Source: Thermodesulfobacteriota bacterium (GTDB lineage Bacteria; Desulfobacterota; Desulfocorpusculales; Desulfocorpusculum). Taken from it: a stretch of 10,601 nucleotides of DNA. The position numbers and the translations under genes were made by a program. The first letter of the stretch is position 1, and every line of letters starts with the position of its first letter. The notes below the pieces were generated by a model, which was not told the origin of the DNA, ran no database searches, and saw nothing but the letters and a program-made list of their open reading frames with translations. Positions 1-5,376 of this stretch are shown here, piece by piece. The stretch covers positions 1 through 10,601 of the forward strand of contig JAPWUY010000025.1 in assembly GCA_028275295.1 (NCBI GenBank), in the 5' to 3' direction.

Positions 1-856
1 GGTCTAGAAAACCGACTCCCATCCCAAAAATACCTGCCGCAAAAAGGGGGAGATAAAGGGCGTAGCCTACATAATTGTAGTCGGTCTGAAGGAGACAAAA
101 TGGACAGTGGTGAGTGGGAAGCTCGTAAAAGTATACAGAGATATAGCTTACGATGGCCCACAAGGAAAAAACGAGGAGCACACTGCTCAGAACGGAAAAA
201 GGCGAGGCCCCTTTTCCTTTCATCAGGATCCCAATTCCCAACCGTGTGAGGAGGGCTAGCTGGAGAAAAAAGAGGATCTTCCCCGTCCTGGGAGTCATGC
301 TAGCCCAGACGGCCCCTTGGTCCCTGGCGTCCGCCCCGAAAAGGGCTCCACAACAAGAGGCTATGAGATGCGGTTTCATTTGGAGAAAATACGAAGTCTG
401 GAGCGTTGCCTCCAGGACCAATGACAGGGCTAGCCATCTCAGCATCCTGTATTTGGGCTTTATGAGGGGATAGTCGGGAGCCATTTGATCCACATGGTTG
501 ATGAGTAGCCAGAGGCTCGAGAAGACCGAATTGGAAAGTTTCAGCACAAGGGTGGGATAACCGAAAGGGTTCACATTGAGGGTTCCGGCGGCGCACATGA
601 CCCCCACGAAGAGGGTGTGCAGCCTTTCAGCGGTCCATACAAAAAGGAAAAGGGATAAGATCTGAATGCTCAAGGCCAGGGAGATCAAGCTCGATACCAG
701 ATAAGTCCGCCTCTCCAGCCGGATCTGTAGCTCGCTCCCGCTGGCAATATCCCAATTGGTCAAAATTTGGTTGCCAAGCCCGACCGACGCCAGTGTGGCC
801 CCTGCATACATGCCCGAACTTCCAATGAGGGCCAACACCCCTGCATCTAAAATCAT
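1..856 (-). CDS. Polytopic membrane protein with CPFC motif (3' end outside window)
   Basis: An open frame starts at ATG 856-854 and continues without a stop for 285 codons to the left edge, so the C-terminus is missing. The product is strongly hydrophobic, with about seven likely membrane segments near residues 5-28, 52-74, 80-120 (perhaps broken by the loop NVNPFGYP), 138-158, 193-212, 220-242 and 260-284. Cysteines are C88, C168-C169 in a loop (SCCGALFG), and C251/C254 in HHCPFC at the start of the last visible helix. A CxxC at the start of a membrane helix, plus another cysteine pair in a preceding loop, recalls DsbB/VKOR-type quinone-linked thiol oxidases, but overall similarity is not evident and this is only an analogy. 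Its start overlaps the stop of the upstream lipoprotein gene (ATGA), implying translational coupling. I do not recognise a named family. Confidence 0.8.
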   Translation of the reverse strand, partial: MILDAGVLALIGSSGMYAGATLASVGLGNQILTNWDIASGSELQIRLERRTYLVSSLISLALSIQILSLFLFVWTAERLHTLFVGVMCAAGTLNVNPFGYPTLVLKLSNSVFSSLWLLINHVDQMAPDYPLIKPKYRMLRWLALSLVLEATLQTSYFLQMKPHLIASCCGALFGADARDQGAVWASMTPRTGKILFFLQLALLTRLGIGILMKGKGASPFSVLSSVLLVFSLWAIVSYISVYFYELPTHHCPFCLLQTDYNYVGYALYLPLFAAGIFGMGVGFLD

Positions 857-1296
857 TCCACCTCTAACCCTTCGATGCTGCACGCCCCCGCCACAAAGGT
901 GACCCTGTCGCCAGGGACCACCAATCCAGCAAAGTTTCTGAACAAGATGAAATACTCCCTTCCCCTCTCCGGGTTGGACGTGGACTGCCGCAAGTTCCCT
1001 AGCTTGCTTGATGCAACTGAAAGGACCTTCCCAGTAGGCTCGTGGATCAGGGTTGCTCGAGAAGAGGGATGCAAGAGGGCGGAGGCTCTTTCAGGATCCA
1101 GGACCCTGAATCGCAAATCCACGAACCCACCTCCAGCGGACACCTGTATCCGGCTTATCCTGACCCCACAAGTCTCCTCTCGGGTAACTGGAGCCTTGCT
1201 CTCTGGAGCTGTAGCGCAACAAGCAAGTGTTGCTGAGAAGAGAAGAAGGCTTACAAGAACACCGATTCGCGAAGATCTCTCCTCTTTGTCGACCAC
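853..1296 (-). CDS. Small probable lipoprotein, function unknown
   Basis: The 147-aa product starts at GTG 1296, chosen because AAGGAG (1308-1303) lies 6 nt upstream. After a short charged N-terminus, a hydrophobic stretch (about residues 11-25, IGVLVSLLLFSATLA) runs into C26-C27. This is a near-lipobox (TLAC or LACC), so lipid attachment and an outer-membrane or periplasmic location are likely. The remaining 120 residues look like a compact beta-rich domain (SAGGGFVDLRFRVLDPERA, then YFILFRNFAGLVVPGDRVTF) with two further cysteines, C43 and C139, near its two ends that could pair. It lies 104 nt after the third oxidase gene and overlaps the following membrane-protein gene by 4 nt (ATGA), so the two products probably work together. 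I recall similar small proteins beside similar membrane proteins in deltaproteobacteria, but I know of no assigned function. Confidence 0.8.
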   Translation of the reverse strand: MVDKEERSSRIGVLVSLLLFSATLACCATAPESKAPVTREETCGVRISRIQVSAGGGFVDLRFRVLDPERASALLHPSSRATLIHEPTGKVLSVASSKLGNLRQSTSNPERGREYFILFRNFAGLVVPGDRVTFVAGACSIEGLEVE

Positions 1297-1329
1297 AGGG
1301 AACTCCTTGAGGGATTTTTCTCACACCAA

Positions 1330-1355
1330 GGAAGCCGGCCTGTTCGAGGCCTTCC
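1330..1355 (-). other. Imperfect stem-loop in the gap before the lipoprotein gene
   Basis: On the transcribed strand, GGAAGGCC, a 7-nt loop TCGAACA, then GGCCGGCTTCC can pair as a GGAAG/CTTCC and GCC/GGC stem with a 3-nt bulge. No clear U-run follows directly, so it is not a convincing intrinsic terminator. It could be an mRNA stability or processing element separating the oxidase genes from the lipoprotein/membrane pair. The remainder of this 104-nt gap shows only the lipoprotein ribosome-binding site. Confidence 0.3.
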
Positions 1356-1400
1356 TCAAATGAGATCCCTGACTGTTTTCCTTTCCCATCGCTGACTCCT

Positions 1401-2687
1401 CTATCGGAGGGTAAAGGGTACGGGCTTGGTATCGCTTGCCCCTGCGGATGATACCACGGTCACGCTATCCGGCTTCATGGGGACGGGACTGAATGCTCCG
1501 TAATAGTCCCTCTTGCTGGGTCGATAGGCGAGGTCTCCGAATCCCACTGCTGTGAGGACTACGGTACCAGGGCTCTCCTTGGTCCTGGCGAAGACCTTGA
1601 GAGTCTTGGTCGCCTGGCTATAACGCGTCTTGTATATGGTCAGGGGACCGATTACCGGAATTTTGGCATACAGGCCTCCTGGGGTCGGCTTGCCTGCATT
1701 CGTGAGATTCAGCCTTCCGTCGTATATGGTTATCGTCTCACTCTTGGATGGAACCAACCAAACGTCCAAGGATCTTCCGGCGGCCAACTCCAGCGCATAT
1801 TGCTTGCGTGGGAAAGGATACAATTGCCCGTCTTCTGCCCTGGCAGTGACGTATGCATTGAGGAAGACCGGGACGAATGTGTGATAACCCGCATTTAGAA
1901 GTCTGATGAGAACCTTATCGCCCACAAAGATCTCTGTGGTTCCACTTACCTTCGCCAAATACCGATCTGGCCATGCCTTCCCATTGATCAGGAAATATTT
2001 GGGGACATAGTCCCTAGTGTTGGGGGTTGAAGTCCCTGGTCCATATCGTCTGGAGGCGATCGCCTCATTCATTTTCGGGTCCAAAGCGCTGTACACCAAT
2101 ACAAGCTCTTTGTCGAAGATGGTATCTGGATGGCCATATGCCTGACTTGCCGAGAAATTCTTGGTCACTGCTCCGTAAAGGCCCATCTGCACCTGGGCTG
2201 CCGGGTTGGTGCCCGTTTGATAAATGAAGGCCCCCTCCTCGAATGTGGACCATGTGTAGGTCCGGGTCTCCCCAGGAGGCACCTCGTGGGTGAAGGAGCG
2301 CACCCTCGCGCTATAATTGCCCTCTGGCCGGCTCCCCGACCAAGTGACCGTGTCGTTGGGCCAGTCTGTCCACACAGGCCCGGCATTGTTGTCGGGAAGC
2401 TTCTGTCCCGGGATGACGAAGGAGATGGGCACAGGAAGCAGGTTCGTGAGGTGAACGGTGAGTCCCTCGCCAGGAGGCACTGTCAACCTGGGCCCTGGGA
2501 CCGTGGGAGGCCCTTCCCCCAGGGCGAATCCCCAAATGGGCACGGTTTCCCCATCCGGTAAGGTCATTGAGCCCGCCTTTGCCTTCAGGGAAAACTCAGC
2601 TGCTGAGGCCCCTCCACCGAGGACCACAATAAGACCCAGGGCCAAGCATGCCTGCTCAAGCAATATCGAGACTTTGTTGGATCTCAC
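1401..2687 (-). CDS. Cupredoxin-fold multicopper oxidase paralog lacking copper ligands
   Basis: The 428-aa product (stop TAG) has a signal peptide (about residues 1-30, hydrophobic core LALGLIVVLGGG, likely cleavage after GASAA). Two cupredoxin-like domains follow (about 31-175 and 185-350), plus a C-terminal beta-rich extension (about 350-428). It aligns with the neighbouring oxidases: IWGFALGEG at 51-59 matches WGFALGEG in the second oxidase, and FIYQTGTNPAAQVQMGLYG (154-172) aligns without gaps to the YxYHxx...MG segment of the others. The copper ligands are replaced. The domain 1 HCH position reads Q157-T-G, the HxxHxHG of domain 2 keeps only H269 (V272 and V274 replace the other two), and the HSH position reads Y322-D-G. 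It is therefore probably not a catalytic oxidase and may be a structural subunit or redox-inactive partner. It begins 17 nt after the second oxidase gene. A longer start at 2732 would overlap that gene; the GTG at 2687 has a better ribosome-binding site. Confidence 0.85.
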   Translation of the reverse strand: MRSNKVSILLEQACLALGLIVVLGGGASAAEFSLKAKAGSMTLPDGETVPIWGFALGEGPPTVPGPRLTVPPGEGLTVHLTNLLPVPISFVIPGQKLPDNNAGPVWTDWPNDTVTWSGSRPEGNYSARVRSFTHEVPPGETRTYTWSTFEEGAFIYQTGTNPAAQVQMGLYGAVTKNFSASQAYGHPDTIFDKELVLVYSALDPKMNEAIASRRYGPGTSTPNTRDYVPKYFLINGKAWPDRYLAKVSGTTEIFVGDKVLIRLLNAGYHTFVPVFLNAYVTARAEDGQLYPFPRKQYALELAAGRSLDVWLVPSKSETITIYDGRLNLTNAGKPTPGGLYAKIPVIGPLTIYKTRYSQATKTLKVFARTKESPGTVVLTAVGFGDLAYRPSKRDYYGAFSPVPMKPDSVTVVSSAGASDTKPVPFTLR

Positions 2688-2695
2688 TTGGTAAG

Positions 2696-2703
2696 CCTCC
2701 TTT
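2696..2703 (-). promoter_or_regulatory. Ribosome-binding site fixing the start of the third oxidase
   Basis: AAAGGAGG lies directly behind the stop codon of the second oxidase and 8 nt before GTG 2687. It supports this GTG over the upstream in-frame ATG at 2732, and fits coupled translation in an operon. Confidence 0.75.
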
Positions 2704-2704
2704 C

Positions 2705-4048
2705 TCACTCGCTTTCCAGTGGCACATTCCAAGGCACAACGCCCAAAAAGGTGATGAGGCCACCTGGAAAAACGTTGTTATTTGTAAGCTCCTTCTCCGT
2801 ATGGGAGTGCCACATGTAGAAGAACCCCCCTCCCACATTGAGGCCCGCGTGTTCCGGAGGGAGGAAGCCCTCTCCTCCAAGAAAAGGGCTACCGCTATAG
2901 AGCTGTCCGAACTTCACGTCGTCTCTCGAGGGAAGGATCACAGGGAAATTCGCCCCGTGATCCCCAATGAATTCGTAGGGGGCAAGAGGGTCACCAGGGG
3001 CATGTCCGTATATATCCCATCCCATGAGGGCCCCTGTCCATGTGTAGATGGCATCCACCGTCTCGCACGGATTCACTGCGACCGTGTAACGCTCGTACGA
3101 GAGATCTGAGCCTGCTCCCAAACCCGAGCTGAGCAACACCCCGTCTTTGGCTATGACACGGACATGATTGCCGTGAAAGTGAAGAGGATGAGGATCCCTC
3201 CCCAAGGTTGCCATCCTCACCAGAAGCCTCTCTCCCGGATGCATGAGGAAAAGGGCGTTGTAAGGCTGAGTTGGGAGCCAGGGCACCTGGGCATTGGCTA
3301 TGGTATCGGGAAAATTGCGACCATTGGCGAACCACACGGTCTGAAAGAAGTTCGTGGTGTCGATCTCCCTGATGCGTCCAAATTCCACGAGCCTGTGCAC
3401 ACGGGGATCCATGTCCGTCATCAAGATCAGGAATTCCCGGTCGTAGGCAGTGTCGGGATGGTCATATGCGAATTTGGTCCCGGCGCATAGGGATCGAGGC
3501 GGTGCTTCGTTGTGACCCTGTGGCACTGGAGAACAGTCGGGGGTGGGGGTGGGATTAGCGGGCCTCACCACTATGACCCCCACGAGGCCCATCTCCACTT
3601 GCAAGTCTGGCCTGGTGCCACTGTGATATACATAAGTCCCGGGCCTGGTGGCTGTAAATGTATAGGTCACCACCGTTGTGTTGTCAGGTGGAGCCTCGCG
3701 AGTCAGAACCCCCTCGACCCCCCCAGATGCCGTCACCTCGTGGCCAGGAAAGACTATGGATACATTTCCAGCTTCTCGGGGAAGGCTGTTCCTCAGTGTG
3801 ACGGTCACAGTGTCTCCTTGTCTCAGGATCAGAGTTGGCCCAGGATACTGCATGCGGCCTTCACCCAAGGCAAAACCCCACATGAGCATCGAATCCCCGT
3901 CACCGAGGGTGATCCTGTCCTGTCTAGCCACAAGGTCAAAGCTGGTTCCTTCCACACCGATTATCTTGGCCTGTGTCCAGGCGGCTGTCGTCATCTCCAA
4001 CATAGCCCACGCACCGAGGGCCAACCCAAACCATCGACTTTTTCTCAT
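2705..4048 (-). CDS. Secreted multicopper oxidase with copper ligands only in domain 2
   Basis: The 447-aa product starts at ATG 4048, 6 nt after GGAGG (4059-4055), with an N-terminal export signal (about 1-26, ending TTAAWTQA). Domain 1 (about 30-165) is cupredoxin-like (WGFALGEG, PGPTLILRQGDTVTVTLRN) but has lost its ligands: the HxxHxHG site reads NVSIVFPGH (95-103). The HCHxxxxxHxxxxM site reads H142-S-G with Q150 and L155 at the type 1 His and Met positions. Domain 2 (about 200-440) is well conserved, with HPLHFHGNH (H287, H290, H292) and MWHSH (H414, H416) followed by TNNNVFPGG. Because the Cys of a type 1 site is replaced by Ser (HSH), domain 2 offers trinuclear-site histidines without its own type 1 copper. 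Alone the protein lacks a full oxidase site. It lies 33 nt after the first oxidase gene and is probably periplasmic or extracellular. Confidence 0.9.
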   Translation of the reverse strand: MRKSRWFGLALGAWAMLEMTTAAWTQAKIIGVEGTSFDLVARQDRITLGDGDSMLMWGFALGEGRMQYPGPTLILRQGDTVTVTLRNSLPREAGNVSIVFPGHEVTASGGVEGVLTREAPPDNTTVVTYTFTATRPGTYVYHSGTRPDLQVEMGLVGVIVVRPANPTPTPDCSPVPQGHNEAPPRSLCAGTKFAYDHPDTAYDREFLILMTDMDPRVHRLVEFGRIREIDTTNFFQTVWFANGRNFPDTIANAQVPWLPTQPYNALFLMHPGERLLVRMATLGRDPHPLHFHGNHVRVIAKDGVLLSSGLGAGSDLSYERYTVAVNPCETVDAIYTWTGALMGWDIYGHAPGDPLAPYEFIGDHGANFPVILPSRDDVKFGQLYSGSPFLGGEGFLPPEHAGLNVGGGFFYMWHSHTEKELTNNNVFPGGLITFLGVVPWNVPLESE

Positions 4049-4081
4049 CTCTGGCCTCCTCCCATCACGGACCGTCCCTTT

Positions 4082-5308
4082 TCAAGTTCCGCAGCCAGAG
4101 GCCGGGCACACGACTATCTCGGTCATGATACCCCCTCTTTCTTCCTGGCCGTTGATAAGCTCGCTCAAGTTCGTGGTGTAAAAGAAGTAAGTGCCAGGGG
4201 GCACTCCCGTGGTATCCAGGAGCAGATCTGCAGCCTGCCCTCCTCCTATGGTCAGGGAGCTGGTTTCGTAAAAGAGGTCTTTGCTGCCGTTCCTGAGCAG
4301 CTTGCCATCGATCCCCACAACTTTCATGGGAATCCCAAGGACCCGCACCGTGAAAAGATGAGTCGTGCTTATATTATGGACTCGAAGCAAGACCCTTTCC
4401 CCCTGCCTGGCCTGAATCCGCGCATCCATCCTTTGAGAGAAGTGACCGTTATTTTCCGGACTGGCTCCCAGGAGATTGGGATTGATCGTATCTGGGTATC
4501 CTCTACCGTTCATGAGATGATAGTCATCCTTGAGCTGAGCGAAGGGCAAGTTCTGGATGGCTATGTGCTGAGCATGAAAACGGGAGTCGAAGCCCGCCAA
4601 TTGGATGGCTTTGGAGACGTGGTAACCCGTTGAACCATCTCCGTCGTTGTATGCGAACCCAGCGTATGGTGGATTTCCAGAACTCCTGAGGACCATATCC
4701 TGGTCTTGGCGGGGAAGCACGTAGATCTGGCCAATCATGCCCATCTGCATGTGCTCCGTAACCTCAACATGGCAGTGATAGAAGTAGGTGCCTTCCTTCC
4801 CCAATGTGGCGTAATAGTACGGAAAAGTAGCCCCTATCTTCACAGTGGGTGCGCTCTCTGGCAATCCGTCGAATATCGAACCCGAATTGGGTATCCCGTG
4901 CCAGTGAACCGAGTGGGTGTCGAAGAGATCAGGCCTGTTGATCATGCCCACATTGGTGAGGTTGAGATAGAGCTCCTGGCCTTCTCTCAGCACGATCGTG
5001 GGTCCTGGAAGCTCTGCCTTCACCTGTCTTAGGGCGAAGACCTGCCCTGGTGGGACATCTTCGGGAACCTCGGAAAAGCCGAAGGTGTACATGACGGTCC
5101 CGTCGGCCATGGTCGCGAAACCATCTCCAGCCGTGAGATGCTTGCAAACGATGTCATTTGTGGGATCCCCGTCTCCGTCAGCATCTATGCCATCGTTATC
5201 CGCTGGGCACTGAACCATGAAATTGGACTGTGCCATGGAACACACTCCTATCCCCAAGCCAACTGCGGAGACCAAGGCCACGATGCTCAAAAATCTCTTC
5301 CATCTCAT
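4082..5308 (-). CDS. Secreted multicopper oxidase with type 1 copper site in domain 1
   Basis: The 408-aa product (start ATG 5308) has a signal peptide (about 1-27, core FLSIVALVSAVGLGIGV, likely cleavage near SMAQ). An Asp-rich loop between C34 and C55 (ADNDGIDADGDGDPTND) looks able to bind calcium. Domain 1 (about 60-200) has THSVHWHG (H132, H135, H137) and YHCHVEVTEHMQMGM (H178, C179, H180, H186, M191). That is a full type 1 copper site (H132, C179, H186, M191) plus four histidines of a trinuclear site. Domain 2 (about 225-402) is degenerate: HLFTVR (317-322) keeps one His, but T320 and R322 replace the trinuclear ligands, and YFFYTTN stands where HCH would be. Two-domain oxidases of type C (for example the Nitrosomonas blue copper oxidase) carry type 1 copper in domain 1, which domain 1 here resembles. 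The substrate is unknown. Confidence 0.9.
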   Translation of the reverse strand: MRWKRFLSIVALVSAVGLGIGVCSMAQSNFMVQCPADNDGIDADGDGDPTNDIVCKHLTAGDGFATMADGTVMYTFGFSEVPEDVPPGQVFALRQVKAELPGPTIVLREGQELYLNLTNVGMINRPDLFDTHSVHWHGIPNSGSIFDGLPESAPTVKIGATFPYYYATLGKEGTYFYHCHVEVTEHMQMGMIGQIYVLPRQDQDMVLRSSGNPPYAGFAYNDGDGSTGYHVSKAIQLAGFDSRFHAQHIAIQNLPFAQLKDDYHLMNGRGYPDTINPNLLGASPENNGHFSQRMDARIQARQGERVLLRVHNISTTHLFTVRVLGIPMKVVGIDGKLLRNGSKDLFYETSSLTIGGGQAADLLLDTTGVPPGTYFFYTTNLSELINGQEERGGIMTEIVVCPASGCGT

Positions 5309-5313
5309 CACTG

Positions 5314-5320
5314 CCTCCTT
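5314..5320 (-). promoter_or_regulatory. Ribosome-binding site fixing the start of the first oxidase
   Basis: AAGGAGG lies 5 nt before ATG 5308, which begins a typical signal peptide (MRWKRFLSIVALVSA). The longer in-frame start at 5389 would place 27 polar residues before the signal peptide and overlap the upstream gene, so it is not used here. Confidence 0.8.
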
Positions 5321-5334
5321 CTTCCGAGAAGGAT

Positions 5335-5357
5335 TGCGGAGAAAGCCCTTCTCCGCA
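5335..5357 (-). other. Perfect 9-bp hairpin between the scaffold gene and the oxidases
   Basis: The transcribed strand reads TGCGGAGAA, loop GGGCT, TTCTCCGCA: nine perfect base pairs closing a 5-nt loop. It sits in the 68-nt gap, 20 nt after the stop of the large gene and 14 nt upstream of the AAGGAGG of the first oxidase. No run of T follows, so it is not a standard intrinsic terminator. A role in mRNA processing, 3'-end protection or partial attenuation between the large gene and the oxidase genes is possible. Confidence 0.5.
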
Positions 5358-5376
5358 TGAGACATTCCGTCACAGA

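Noticed and set aside
153..596. Small open frames at 153-473 (+) and 300-596 (-)
   Set aside because: They overlap the uninterrupted 285-codon membrane-protein frame in other phases. The membrane frame has coherent hydrophobic segments and a coupled start; these do not.
1297..1400. Intrinsic terminator after the third oxidase
   Set aside because: The stem at 1330-1355 is bulged and lacks a following T-run, so termination is not supported; it is listed only as a stem-loop.
2688..2732. Upstream ATG at 2732 as start of the third oxidase
   Set aside because: It would overlap the second oxidase gene by 28 nt and add 15 polar residues before the signal peptide. GTG 2687 has AAAGGAGG at suitable spacing.
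3512..4633. Long plus-strand open frame (373 aa) opposite the first and second oxidases
   Set aside because: It spans two clear minus-strand genes and their gap, and its translation has no recognisable domain. It is an antisense shadow of GC-biased codons.
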